NCBI GenBank assembly: GCA_019828545.1
Contig: JACVRA010000274.1
Location: 1-64,000 of the forward strand
Direction: 5' to 3'
Source: Paracamarosporium sp. OC-R06-R3
Taxonomy: Eukaryota; Ascomycota; Dothideomycetes; Pleosporales; Didymosphaeriaceae
Length of the DNA: 64,000 nt
Shown here: one piece after another, positions 12,796 to 23,526 of the stretch
How the letters are laid out: each line of letters opens with the position of its first letter
How positions within the stretch are numbered: the stretch's first letter is position 1
Program-made: the position numbers and the translations under genes
Notes under the pieces: generated by a model
Databases searched by the model: none
What the model saw: the letters and a program-made list of their open reading frames with translations, nothing else
Told to the model about the DNA's origin: nothing

Positions 12796-14052
12796 TCATG
12801 GCTTTGGCACTTCACCTTCTTCTACAACATAGCCCCAAGGATGCTCTATATCGCCATGCATGATTGCCGAAAGTCTTTCCCTTAACCCCTCGACAAGATT
12901 TACTGATCGGCCCCGTTCATCTCCCACAGGTACCCTGATTGTTCTCCCTTCGTAACCAATCTCTCCTACTGGAGTGACAAAGAAGGCTGTGCCAGAGACG
13001 AAGCATTCCACCAACCTGCCATCACTGGCAGCGTCTATCAACTCATGGATCGAAAAATTACGCTCCACGACGTCAAGCTCGTTCGCAAGCGTTTCACTGA
13101 CGGTTTCAAGAACGCTGGTGCGTGTCACTCCTGGCAGCACAACACCACTCCCCAAGGGTGCGGTCAGCAATTGCGTTCTACCCAGGCCGCCCTTGGGCTT
13201 GACCACGGCGAAGAAGTTACAAGCACCCGCCTCTGTCACCCATTCCTCGCCTCCAAAAAGCCACAAAATCTGATCAAAGCCCTGCTGAGCAGCTGCAGCG
13301 CTCGCAATAATTGAGGGACCGTAGTTGGCGCCCACTTTGCAATTCCCAAAGCCGCCCGGCCACGCTCGAATCATATCTTTACCAGACGCAAGGAGTCGTA
13401 GACCGGGTCGTCGCACCTTTCCGCCTTGTGCTGGAGGTCCCAAGCTGCCAGTCGGCTTGTCGAAGTCGGGAAAGCACACTAGAATAATGTACAGAAGCGC
13501 TTCGCTGGCTTTCTTTATGGCCAGCGACGGTTGTGTCGCAATCAATGTTGGCCGCACGTACAAATACGTGCCAGGTCGGTCCTTTGGCAGCCACCGTGGT
13601 GCGTCAACGGCGGCGAGTGCGGCAATCAACTTCACCAGTTGCTCAGCTGGGAAATCCGGTAGAGATACTCGCGCAGCAGATTGGCGCATGCGCATTGCGT
13701 TGTGCTCGGGCCGGAAAAGCCGAATGCGGCCATCTACGCCCCGGTATAGTTTCATTCCCTCGAAACACTCCGTGGCGTAGTGGAGCGCTGCGGCTGTTGG
13801 CATAAGCGAGAGAGGCCCATAAGGCACTAGCTGTGGTGCAGCCCATCCTCCATTTGCCAGGTTGTAACGTGCCAGAATCATGTGGTCTGTCGCTTCGCCT
13901 TGGGCCCAGAGCTCTGGTGAATCGGGTGCAGGTATAGGCCTTGGGGAGGGGGTGAGTTCATGTGTCAAACGAGCGGCATCTAGGACGCCTCTGCTTCCGC
14001 TATCCCGCTGCAAAGCTCCATTTGCTTGTGGGGAACCAGCGGCTCCGGTCAT
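12796..14052 (-). CDS. Branched-chain amino-acid aminotransferase (class IV PLP)
   Basis: Single exon, 418 residues. It transfers amino groups between glutamate/2-oxoglutarate and branched-chain or related 2-oxo acids. Seen: FEGMKLYRG near residue 97, the PLP lysine in GGFGNCKVGANYGPS (K239), ILWLFGGEEWVTEAGACNFF, and the phosphate-binding PGVTRTSVLE. Length and motif order fit fungal BCATs. No obvious mitochondrial presequence: the N-terminus has few arginines and is rich in Gly, Ala and Ser, so a cytosolic, pathway-dedicated isozyme is likely. In the cluster it could make or consume an unusual amino acid. Confidence 0.93.
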   Translation of the reverse strand: MTGAAGSPQANGALQRDSGSRGVLDAARLTHELTPSPRPIPAPDSPELWAQGEATDHMILARYNLANGGWAAPQLVPYGPLSLMPTAAALHYATECFEGMKLYRGVDGRIRLFRPEHNAMRMRQSAARVSLPDFPAEQLVKLIAALAAVDAPRWLPKDRPGTYLYVRPTLIATQPSLAIKKASEALLYIILVCFPDFDKPTGSLGPPAQGGKVRRPGLRLLASGKDMIRAWPGGFGNCKVGANYGPSIIASAAAAQQGFDQILWLFGGEEWVTEAGACNFFAVVKPKGGLGRTQLLTAPLGSGVVLPGVTRTSVLETVSETLANELDVVERNFSIHELIDAASDGRLVECFVSGTAFFVTPVGEIGYEGRTIRVPVGDERGRSVNLVEGLRERLSAIMHGDIEHPWGYVVEEGEVPKP

Positions 14053-14893
14053 GATCGCAAGCGACGCCTCTTTCTGTCTTCTTGTTTGAGTCTTCCACCT
14101 GTGGTTGAGGGATAAATCTGGCGTCAGGCTTGCTTGTTGAAGAAAGCTTTCCGGTCTTTATTGTTTTCGCGATCACGTTGTTGCTCACGAAGTGACGATC
14201 TAGCACTGAAACACCTCAGCATAGGCCAGGAAATAGGCAAGGTTGACACAAGATTCGTTCCGATGTCGGGACGATGTCAGATTATGACCACACTACGTTG
14301 TCACTCATGCATGGGGCAACGACTGGAGTTAGCAGTACGGATGGAAACCTAGATCTCACTTCAACCTAGCTCAAGCTCTCACTATGCTTTTGTGTTATAG
14401 CAATGGGACAACCGAAGAGGTCAAAAACCTCCACCACTGCCAACACTAAGTAATGCAGGATTACTCGTCATTTCAAGGGTTTGTTGCGAAGCTTCGCCAG
14501 ACTTTGGTCATTGTCTACAATATTAGTCTGCTTTAGGAGTCAGCAAATCTCCCTGTCTGACTGTGACATGACATTAGCCTGACTGTTGGTGCTGCACTCC
14601 TGACTACACGTACATCGCCCCGAGGGTGCCCTGTCAGGAGCGATGGAGGAAGCTCTCGGATCCCGTGACAAGGTGAGCCATGCGCTACGAGATTGAGACG
14701 AAGAAGAATGGCGCTATGAGCACTTGGGATACCATTCGCATAAATTGATGTGCAGTATTGCCATGTGTGAACTAACAAAGCCGTTCTACAGCACTTCGAC
14801 CTTACCCATCGTAACTGCCCCTAAAGGCACCCTATGTCCTTTCCAAAGCCATCGGATTCCGTGAACTCCGCAAGAACTGCATAATACTTCCTC
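14053..14893. promoter_or_regulatory. Shared upstream region of aminotransferase and oxidoreductase genes, two TGACTGT sites
   Basis: TGACTGT at 14558-14564 and 14580-14586, 22 bp apart, i.e. two helical turns on the same face. They are about 0.5 kb upstream of the aminotransferase ATG and 0.31-0.34 kb upstream of the oxidoreductase ATG. No gene seen in this interval. Confidence 0.5.
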
Positions 14894-16733
14894 ATGGGGC
14901 CCCCTGGGACGCGATGCTTTAGGTTCATGCTTGTGGGTACGTTGATTGCGAGAACCTAAACCATATGACAGCCGATTGACCGGGAACAGGAATCGGCCCA
15001 CACGCGAAGCGCACCTACGTCAAGCACTTTCGAGGCCTGAAAGCCGAGGGAAGAGGAGAGATCGTTGCTGCAGTCGACATCACAAGCAATAGGTCGTCCC
15101 TGGAGCAGTATGCGGCAGAGCACCTACCAGATGCTAAACTAGTACTCGTGCCACAATTCAGGGAGCTGATGCCCCCGAATGTTACCGAAGTGCTTACAGG
15201 AGTGGCTTCGTCGCTTGATGTCGACTGTGTCATCGTGTCGACGGAACCAGAATGCCATAAACCATACGGTCTGTGGGCCGTGAGCTTGGGTCTCCATGTT
15301 ATCATGGACAAGCCTATATCCACTCGAAGCGATGCTTGCAACGATCCTGCACAGGCTGCTGGGATCGCTGATGACTACAATGAGCTTCTAGAAGCCTACA
15401 AAGAGCTACAAAAGCGCAAAGAAACAATGTTTCTTATTAACAGCCATCGACGGTACCATCCTGGCTATCTCGGCACGAGGGATTTCATCACAGACATACG
15501 GAACAAGACGAGGTGCCCTGTTACAAGCCTAATCTCGACGCATTGCGATGGCCAGTGGCGATTGCCAGATGAAATTGTCGATCAGCATTACCACCCTTTC
15601 CGCTACGGCTACGGCAAAATATCTCACAGTGGCTATCACTTCTTAGATACCTGCTACAAGTTCTTTGATGCAGGATGGAGTGCGGACAAGCGACCTGACC
15701 AGATTGAAATGGTTGCTACCTTCAGTCGTCCCAACGATCTCATGTACTCATTGAGTCACGAGGAACACGGTCAGGCGCTTGGTCGTGATGAATACAACAC
15801 GCACGCCAAGTACAGCGCAGATGAACTCCGAGTACACATGCAAGACATGGGAGAGGTTGATGCGATGCTCCAAATCACCTTTAAAAGTCGCGGGAATGTG
15901 CTCGGAATGGCGCAGTTGAATCTCCTCCACACCGGATTTTCTCGCCGTGATTGGATCGACCAAGGGCCGAACCCAGATCTCTATAAGGGTTGCGGGAGAG
16001 TAAAGCACGAAGCTCACGAGGTCAGAAGTGGGCCGTTCCAAACAGTCGTGATTGATTCACGCCAGGCAAATGACAAACATGACCGCAGCAAACCCAGCAC
16101 TGCAGAACTAGGGAGTGACAATCACTTCGAAGTCCAGACATGGCGTAATTGTGGTGTACTAGGCGAAGACGAACCTCTCAAGACTTACACAGTCAACGAA
16201 CTAGACAAGCGTTTCAACACCAAGGCGGCTGGTATCTACATGGAGAATATCAAGCAAGGCATTCTGTGGGAGGCGCTGAGCTTCCTCGAGGGCAATATAA
16301 CCATTGATGAACTTACATCAAATTTGCCGGATCACAGCATACCTGCCACCTTGATGAGCGCAGCCTACATGTCACACATACGTCGCTCCCGTGGTTTAAA
16401 TCCTATAACACATATCAGTGTAGCGTATACGAATGGTAAGGCGCATGGCACAACATGGTTAGGACTATGCTGACTGTAGCTATATTAGAAACCGCATGCG
16501 CGACAATTCGGTGTGAGGATCTCAATGTCTCCACAGCTTGCTCAGAAGCCACTCCATCGTTGACACCGACATCTGCTCGTTCGGAGGATGGAGAAACAGT
16601 GATCTGCTCATCTTTCAATGATGTACCAAAGTTGTCACCCGATGCTTTACTAAGCCGGAAATCTTCCTTTTGGTGGTCAATGACAAAGCTGTTGAAGCCA
16701 ACAACGGGGGCACTTGTGCGGAGATTTTCATGA
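14894..16733 (+). CDS. Gfo/Idh/MocA-type NAD(P)-dependent oxidoreductase
   Basis: Exon 1 14894-14936 and exon 2 from 14990; intron 14937-14989 joins MLVG to IGPHAKRTYV and so completes the dinucleotide-binding loop. A Rossmann fold follows: beta strand EIVAAVDIT, then DCVIVSTEP, then the family motif HVIMDKPIST (catalytic K in the D/E-K-P motif). The C-terminal alpha/beta domain contains HSGYHFLDTCY. Without further splicing the protein ends at 16473 (508 residues). A 44-nt intron, 16436-16479, with a perfect GCTGAC-TGTAG end would replace the last 12 residues and add 84 from 16480-16733 (580 residues); this tail has no recognisable domain. Such enzymes oxidise or reduce sugars, cyclitols and imines. 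Which substrate is reduced here cannot be said. Confidence 0.82.
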
Positions 16734-16885
16734 CATCGCTTTATATATCTAATTCATAACGTCAACGGACCGCTAGGCGTTCTCTTTTTTTCAAGCATAC
16801 AGATGATGATAAGGTCTACATGTAGGCCGATATCATGAGCCAAGGACAATGTGCATCAACCTCATAGCATGAACAGGACTCCAAC

Positions 16886-17035
16886 AGACCTCCACCGAGT
16901 CTCGAGTTCTGGCGACTCAATCACGAAAATGATTATGTGACTCTCAAAGCCGCTAGCGACGAAGACAAGGTTCAGGTCAAGGACAAGCTAGATGAGGAGT
17001 TTGGTATTATTCATCGATTCCAGTCCATAAGGTAG
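16886..17035 (+). other. Orphan coding-like fragment
   Basis: An open stretch without ATG reads like protein (SLEFWRLNHENDYVTLKAA, then a charged DEDKVQVKDKLDEEFG) and ends in TAG at 17033-17035. It lies between the oxidoreductase and methyltransferase genes (16734-17341), where I see nothing else. It may be the last exon of a degraded gene. Family not recognised. Confidence 0.3.
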
Positions 17036-17341
17036 CATTAATAATGAAATGATGACTCTACACTTGCAAGTATGTCTCCTGTGTCAGCGCTTTCATATCT
17101 ATGGATGAGCTGCAACTGCTGCTCCTATTGAGATGTCTATGTAGCTCCAACTTCGAGCAGCATTTACTACAATGAAAGGTCTCGTGTCATCGAACGTCTA
17201 TTTACAAGCTTACCCTACAGGACATATCTCGGTGGTCGTAATTATCTGTCAATTTATCTCAACGTCGGAGCTCGGATGACAATTTGTGATCTCTGCAACC
17301 AGTGCTCCTAGTTGAGGCGATGGCGAGATGAGCCAAATCGC

Positions 17342-18889
17342 TCACTCTAGCCGCTCGAACCGAAACGAATAAGTGTACACGTCTTCCTTCATCACCAGCG
17401 ATCGATACGCATAGCGTCTTTCGCCATACACGACCGCCTTCCAGCCAACCGGTGTCCCAAAGCGAAAGATCCGCGCTGTATTGTTGTGGTTGTACTCGAG
17501 CTTCTCCCAGCACTTCTCGCTACTGGCATCCGGGAAGTTGTTGATATATGTGTCTGACAAATCGTCAACGTCGAAGGTGACGGATTTCCTGGCCCGCAAA
17601 AACATCTGACTGATCGTCGAGACAAAGTCAAAAGGTTGCAACAGATGCATCGAGCCGAAACACACCACATGATCGTGCATGGGGGCACTGGCAAGGACTT
17701 CTTGAACAGGCCCAAGGATGAAAGGCTGTTCGTAGAGTCTCTTGGAGAAAGGTAGCTTGGTCATTTCGACCGAATAGTCGAGGGCGGAGTACTTCGCTTT
17801 GACCCCGTGTTCGATGGCAAACCGAGCAAATTCCCCACTCCCCGAACAGCAATCTAGAACGGTTCCGTTATAGTCGTACTTGCCAACGAATGGACTCAAC
17901 CGGTTCTCCGTGACGTTGGTGGAGTCGAGAATGGTGTAGTAAAGACGAGCAAGCCTATCGTGCTGCCTCGCACAGCCCTCATTTCGCATGACATAATGTG
18001 GGACCCTGGCAAGTCTGGCAGACAGGAGGATTTCGAAAAAGGCTGCATGCCCACCCGGTAGCGTCTTCGCAATAGTCAACGAGTCCAATGGAGTCACATC
18101 CTGAGGATAGAAGATGCGCGATGCAGGATCCACATTGGTGACAATGAGGGTATCTGACGCTTCGGCCACGCGGATATTTACTGTCAAGTATCCAAGGTAC
18201 TTGGTACCGCGAACCTGCTCAAATGCAGACACTGCGGTTTCTTGCAGTCGGCGGCTCAAGTTTGACTCGGGTGCAAGGACCCACGTGGCTTCTTGACCGT
18301 CTTTGACTGCCGCTTGGTATTTCAATGGTGTTAACGCGGAGGCGGTTTGCCCAAACAGCACGACCAGAATGGAATAGTCGCCATCCTGGAATTCTCGAGC
18401 CTGATTTGGTAGTAACGCTGCAGTCGGCGGAGACTGCTCATCGCCCTGGTAATCGGAGGTTTGCGCCCTCTCCAGGTTTGCTGCGCAGAGGTCCAACGCA
18501 GAGTCTGGCAGACTACCGATGCCAAACAGATATTTCGAATTCAGATACTTCAGTGCCGCAATCCACTCCTGATCGATTGGCTGCTGCGTGAACTGAACAC
18601 AACGATCGTTAGGCCGCAAATCAGGAGCAGAATACATTCCAATCTTACCAGATAGTTGACGAAGACATCGAAGTTCCCGATCTCGAGCTCGTCTATGTCT
18701 TCGATGGCATGTTCTTTCCTAATCTGCCTTGTCTGCACTGAGTGCACTTCTTGATCGATGTAGCTCGCGAAGTCTGGCTGCAAAATGTCAATATGTTTCC
18801 AACTGGATAGCACATGGTGTGTGATTGAATACCTGGACAGCTGCTTCAGCACCCGAAGCTGAGCTGGGCGTCACCACGCATATTTTCAT
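17342..18889 (-). CDS. Degenerate D-Ala-D-Ala-ligase-like domain fused to a SAM methyltransferase
   Basis: Exons 18833-18889, 18649-18777 and 17342-18592; introns of 55 and 56 nt, both phase 0. 478 residues. The N-terminus MKICVVTPSS and FDVFVNYLFTQQ, and the segment YLTVNIRVAEASDTLIVTNV with NVDPASRIFYPQD (residues about 195-227), match the start and end of Ddl-type ATP-grasp proteins. I find no K-P ATP-binding motif, the middle is about 100 residues too short, and the metal-binding E of ExN is T, so ligase activity is unlikely. Residues about 285-478 are a class I methyltransferase with motif I TVLDCCSGSGEFA (D309) and VVCFGSMHLLQP. It probably methylates a cluster intermediate, with the ligase-like part possibly binding the substrate. 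Cytosolic. Confidence 0.75.
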
Positions 18890-19090
18890 TTTCAGCTGAT
18901 ATCTGCAAGTTTGTGGACGAATAAAGTTGTGCCTGGACGATTCTCGATGCGTTTACCTGTGCGTCTGAATGGTGATGGCCTCAACTGTGAAGTGTCAACG
19001 TCCTGAACCTCGTCTTCCCAGACCATGCCACATAAGGGAAATTTTTCATGACTCGCACTAATCCGAAAAAGGAAACTGAGCTTGTGTAGC

Positions 19091-19167
19091 ACAGTCAGGC
19101 TCTGACTGAAACACCTGGTCAGCCCAATGACATGTGACGAGGAAGTGCAGATCGAGCCTCAACAGTC
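19091..19167. promoter_or_regulatory. Divergent promoter with two ACAGTCA sites
   Basis: ACAGTCA at 19091-19097 and 19161-19167, between the methyltransferase fusion gene (ATG 18889) and the homoserine O-acetyltransferase gene (ATG 19415). They are 0.2-0.3 kb from both starts. Confidence 0.5.
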
Positions 19168-19210
19168 ATGCAAACGAGCAGAAATATTCCGATTCACACC
19201 GTCTGCGAAG

Positions 19211-19282
19211 CAGATGGCGGGGTCGGGAAGCGATTGACGGGGTCGGGAACCGAGTGACGGGGTCGGGAAGCGATTGACGGGT
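19211..19282. repeat. 20-bp GC-rich tandem repeat in a promoter
   Basis: About three and a half copies of a unit like cgattgacggggtcgggaag, with small differences between copies, 133-204 bp upstream of the acetyltransferase ATG. GACGGGGTCGGGAA is the constant part. Confidence 0.85.
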
Positions 19283-19414
19283 TACCTCCAAAGCTAAGCA
19301 CCAGCCTTCGCGCGCGGAACCCGAGAATATTCCAGCTTTGCTAATCCCAGCGTTCTTCCTAGACGACGATGTGAATTCTGGTCATGTCCAAATCCTGACC
19401 TTTGCCGAATAATC

Positions 19415-20911
19415 ATGGCTGCAGCCCGCAAATTGGAGCCTATTGACCAAGATGGCGTCCGCCGATATAGTACATCGTCTCTTAGAGTCTGCCACTTCTG
19501 TGCCCCCGGCTGACAACTGGCAGAACGCATCAGATCTTGCGATCAGGTTGAGAATCCCTTGGTCAAGTACATCTTGAATCAGTATATCGCCATCGTTCCC
19601 GAATTCGCCCTTGAATGCGGTGCGACACTATTCAATGTTCCCGTCGCCTACCAAACGTACGGAACACTGGCACCCGGCCGCAACAATGCCGTCCTCGTCT
19701 GTCATGCTTTCACAGGAAGTGCCGATTTAGAAGCCTGGTGGAATCCGCTCGTAGGCAGCGACGGGGGCGTAGCGCTTGACACAAGCCGGTTTTTTGTCAT
19801 CTGTATCAATTGCTTGGGGAGCCCATACGGCTCAGCAAGTCCGGTGACTGCAGTCGATGGCGACCTCAACAAAGGCTGCTACGGGCCGGATTTTCCAATT
19901 ACGACGATTAGGGATGATGTGAAGCTGTTCAAATTGCTGCTAGACGACCTTGGAGTGAGACAAATCGCCGCTGTTGTCGGTGGAAGTATGGGCGGCATGC
20001 ATGCCCTAGAATTTGCTTACTTTGGAAAACATTACGTACGCACGATTGTCTCGATTGCGTCGTGTGCGCAGTCGTCGGCTTGGTGCTTAGGATGGAACGA
20101 GGCACAGAGGCAAAGCATTTTCTCGGACTCTAAGTACAACGGTGGTTACTACGACTTTGACGACCCTCCAGTATGCGGGCTTGGGGCAGCACGGATGAGC
20201 GCTTTGTTGACATACCGCTCCTGGAACAGCTTCGAAGATCGATTCGGCAGACGACAGGACAACGGCAGGAATGGTAATATCGACCACCAGCTGCGCGTAC
20301 AGCGTACGAATCTTCGCACTCTGCGATCGGATCGGATTGCATCACGTACCCCAGTCCATCGAAATGGAAACCGTGACAGTCGAGAATGCGAGTCGAATGA
20401 AAGTACAAAATCAGACACAATCTATGCAGCGCAATCCTATTTACGCCATCAGGGCAGAAAGTTCGTAAAGCGCTTCGATGCAAACTGCTACATTGCCATT
20501 ACTCGCAAAATCGACACCCACGATGTCGCACGCGGTCGCGCCAGTACGGCAAAGTCAGCATTAGAAATGATCCAGCAACCGACCTTGATCCTTGGAATTC
20601 CCAACGACGGCCTGTTTACCTACCGAGAACAGTGCGAATTATCGGCTGCAATCCCGAACGCCCAACTCAAGACGATCGGCAGCAATGATGGCCATGACGG
20701 CTTCTTGTTGGAGCATCAACAGATCAACAAGTTCCTGAACGAATTCTTCGAACGCGAACTAGGGAAAATCGCCTCCCATACATCGGGACAGCCGTTTACG
20801 CTGCCAGCTAAGACGCAGCATATGAAATTGGGTAGAGGACAAGAGGTGGATATCACAGCATGTGAGCACAGCGTATTGATCCGGAAGACCGCATTTTCGA
20901 CATTTGCATGA
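19415..20911 (+). CDS. Homoserine O-acetyltransferase (MetX/Met2-like)
   Basis: Exons 19415-19469 and 19524-20911; intron 19470-19523 (54 nt). The splice adds MAAARKLEPIDQDGVRRYK in frame; without it there is no ATG before the conserved part. 480 residues, alpha/beta-hydrolase fold. It moves acetyl from acetyl-CoA to L-homoserine. Catalytic triad: S173 in VGGSMGGMHAL, D380 in IPNDGLF, H409 in NDGHDGFLLE; also CHAFTGSAD (oxyanion) and FDANCYIAITRKIDTHD. The poorly conserved, Arg/Asn-rich insert after GRRQDNGRNG is usual in fungal members. A second, cluster-borne copy of a methionine-pathway gene suggests O-acetylhomoserine, a donor for PLP gamma-replacement enzymes, is a precursor, although no such enzyme is in the window. 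Confidence 0.9.
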
Positions 20912-21363
20912 CACTCGTGGGGTCCATAGAGGCCGATATACACTGGCCAACTGTACAGCTTTTCGATAGTTCAAATTCAAGCTTGCAAACCGCACAAGTA
21001 TTTGCATGTTTTCTAGAAATTTTGATAGAATTACCAAGACCCAGCATATACTCCATAAAGCAGCCCAACGCCGGCGTCCAGGAGCAATGCTTGGGCGATG
21101 AGTAGAAAATCGAAATATACTGGTGATCTGCCCAAACACACAAAGTCAGAAATGAGTAAGGCCGAGGCTATTTCACCGCCGCATGTCAGCTTTGGAGCCA
21201 TCCAATGATGACAAATCGTGCACACGGAATGAACCGGCCGCTTATCGGCAAATCTGGACAACCGAACATGGGTGCTCAAGTTGGTATTTTCCTACTCCAG
21301 CTCCGTTTTCTTGTCGGTTTCAAAGATCAATACTAACCTATTTTCCCATGTTGTCTCGCCGGG
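20912..21363. other. Spacer between acetyltransferase and esterase genes
   Basis: 452 bp with AT-rich patches. I see neither a gene nor the ACAGTCA heptamer here, unlike in most other upstream regions of the block. Confidence 0.6.
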
Positions 21364-23526
21364 TTGTTTGACATGAGTTCACACTGGATCTCTCGTTGTC
21401 CTACACATGAACCGAAAAAGGCGATCAAATTCAGTGATCGAAATCTCACACTGGTTGTGCTTTTCTGCATTGGCAGCATTGCCGCGTGTTACACCTGGGC
21501 GCAGGCTGCCGCCACTTTTACTCCGAAAGTCACAGTACACATCACCACAGCGCCCGGGTTACTATCGAATCCGGTGGAATCAGGCAGGGTTCTTCTCTTG
21601 CTGGGGAAGACCAAGGACGACCTCCGCAATACAGATGTCAGACATACGACGACACAATTTTTCGGCAAGAACGTCTACAGCTTCTATGGACAGGACGTGG
21701 TACTCACGGGCGGGAGTGTCGACGATATAGAAATTGGGGTGTTTGGATGGCCCATCCGTGCGTTGGACGACATTCCCCAAGGCGCGTACTTTGTTCAAGC
21801 CTTTCTCAATATCTACAACGAAACGATTACCCGGAGCGATGGATCTATGGTGACGGTCAGGTTTCCGTGTGGGGATGGCAGTCCTGCCTTCGGAGGGAGT
21901 GGGAGCCTCAGTACTAATATACGCGAAGTCGAGATTCGACGCGGGATGACGCAGACTATCAACCTGCAGTTCCAGACGACCGTCGAGCCCATTGCCTTCG
22001 ATGGGACGGAGATTGGTGGTTGCTCTCAGGGGAATTACAAAGACACCGAGCTGCTCAAATATGTCAAGATCCGAAGCGACTCTCTGAGCAGCTTCTGGAA
22101 CAGAGACATGTATATCGGCGCCAAAGTCCTCTTGCCAGCCGGATACAACGCGTCGGACACGCGTACGCGTTATCCCGTCGTATACTCTCAGTTTCACTGG
22201 CTTGGGGGCGAGAGTTGGTGGAGTCACGATGCAGCCTTCACAGAAGCTTGGCACAACGGCACGATTCAAGCCCAGGACGGGAAACCAGCACGACCGACTC
22301 CCAAGCTCATCATTGTCATGTTTCGCCATGAGAATCCATTTTATGACGATTCCTACGCTGTGAATTCGCCGAATCTGGGACCGTATGGCGACGCCTTGAA
22401 CGACGAACTGGTGCCCCATCTGGACATGATGTTCAACACGATTGCCCAACCGTATGCGCGGATACAGGAAGGTGGTTCTACCGGGGGCTGGGCGGCCGCT
22501 GCCAGTGTCATCTTTCGGCCAGATCTGTACGGCGCGTGCTTCGCTTCCTATCCAGATAGTCTCGATTTTCACCGGCACCAGGACAATAGTCTGTATGAGC
22601 AGGCAAATGCTCATGTCCGAAACGGCCTCCCGGTACCATCAAACCGGAAAGTTGACGATGACGGCGTAGAGCGCGTCAAGGTCACCATGGAAGAAGAGAA
22701 TCATTGGGAGCTCACATTCGGGACGTCTGGGCGTAGTGCCCTGCAGACTGACGTCTGGTTTGCCGTATTCGGCGTGCAGGGGCTCAACGGGTATCCTCTC
22801 GCCGCCTGGGACAAGATTACAGGAGAGATGTATCCGGATGTAGTGGAGCTCTGGAAACCCATGGATCTCACGCATCATATACTCAGCAATTGGAATAGCA
22901 AACTCAACCTGGGAGAAGCGCTTCGAGGGAGAATACATGTCTACGTGGGCGGTGTGGATAGCTATTATCTCGACGAAGGCGTTGAGCAGTTCCGCATGCG
23001 AATTACTGAAAAGGGAGGGCCAGAATGGGCCAATGTGACGGTGCTCCCGGGAGAGGCACATGGTGGGGTGTACAATTTGCTGCCGAAATGGACATATCTT
23101 GACTTGCTCCTTCAATGGGTTGCGCATCATGCCCCCGGAGGGAGAACGCCGCTCTCAGATGAGTACACTGGAGGCACATCGAGAGGGAACTTGTGGGAAG
23201 ACGTTTTGGCATTTGGGGGCCGTCAAGCAGCAGTCGCCCGCCAGTCGCCACCTCATATTGACATGTACCCCTCTCATCGGTCTGATGGGCGTTTACACGC
23301 TGAGCCGCAAGCCAGCGTTGGGCTTTGGGATCCAGGTGTTGCGTTGAAAGCCCAGTGGCTCGTGGATGGTAAGGTTGGCAAGGACAATGTGTTTGATGTC
23401 AAGCAACGAGAGACACTTACGTTCTCTGGTAATGCGCCGGGCCGGACGTTACAATTGGTCGTTACGGGCACCAAAAGAGACTACATCGAGGAAACGAGAC
23501 GAAGCAATGTCATTACCTTGGGATGA
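21364..23526 (+). CDS. Membrane-anchored esterase, PF00756-like
   Basis: Single exon. The frame opens with an ATG at 21373 (MSSHW) just after an upstream in-frame TTG; 717-720 residues. An N-terminal hydrophobic stretch, LTLVVLFCIGSIAACYTW (about residues 28-45), is a signal anchor or uncleaved signal, so the enzyme faces the cell surface or a secretory compartment. The N-terminal 200 residues form a beta-rich domain (VTVHITTAPG, GKNVYSFYGQ). The alpha/beta-hydrolase domain follows: YPVVYSQFHWLGG, nucleophile S372 in EGGSTGGWAA, and H566 in PGEAHGGVYN; D532 in VGGVDSYYLDEG may complete the triad. Related proteins are putative enterochelin-esterase or acyl-esterase types. The length, twice the catalytic domain, is as in other fungal members. 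Possible roles: product release, activation outside the cell, or detoxification. Confidence 0.75.
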   Translation: MFDMSSHWISRCPTHEPKKAIKFSDRNLTLVVLFCIGSIAACYTWAQAAATFTPKVTVHITTAPGLLSNPVESGRVLLLLGKTKDDLRNTDVRHTTTQFFGKNVYSFYGQDVVLTGGSVDDIEIGVFGWPIRALDDIPQGAYFVQAFLNIYNETITRSDGSMVTVRFPCGDGSPAFGGSGSLSTNIREVEIRRGMTQTINLQFQTTVEPIAFDGTEIGGCSQGNYKDTELLKYVKIRSDSLSSFWNRDMYIGAKVLLPAGYNASDTRTRYPVVYSQFHWLGGESWWSHDAAFTEAWHNGTIQAQDGKPARPTPKLIIVMFRHENPFYDDSYAVNSPNLGPYGDALNDELVPHLDMMFNTIAQPYARIQEGGSTGGWAAAASVIFRPDLYGACFASYPDSLDFHRHQDNSLYEQANAHVRNGLPVPSNRKVDDDGVERVKVTMEEENHWELTFGTSGRSALQTDVWFAVFGVQGLNGYPLAAWDKITGEMYPDVVELWKPMDLTHHILSNWNSKLNLGEALRGRIHVYVGGVDSYYLDEGVEQFRMRITEKGGPEWANVTVLPGEAHGGVYNLLPKWTYLDLLLQWVAHHAPGGRTPLSDEYTGGTSRGNLWEDVLAFGGRQAAVARQSPPHIDMYPSHRSDGRLHAEPQASVGLWDPGVALKAQWLVDGKVGKDNVFDVKQRETLTFSGNAPGRTLQLVVTGTKRDYIEETRRSNVITLG

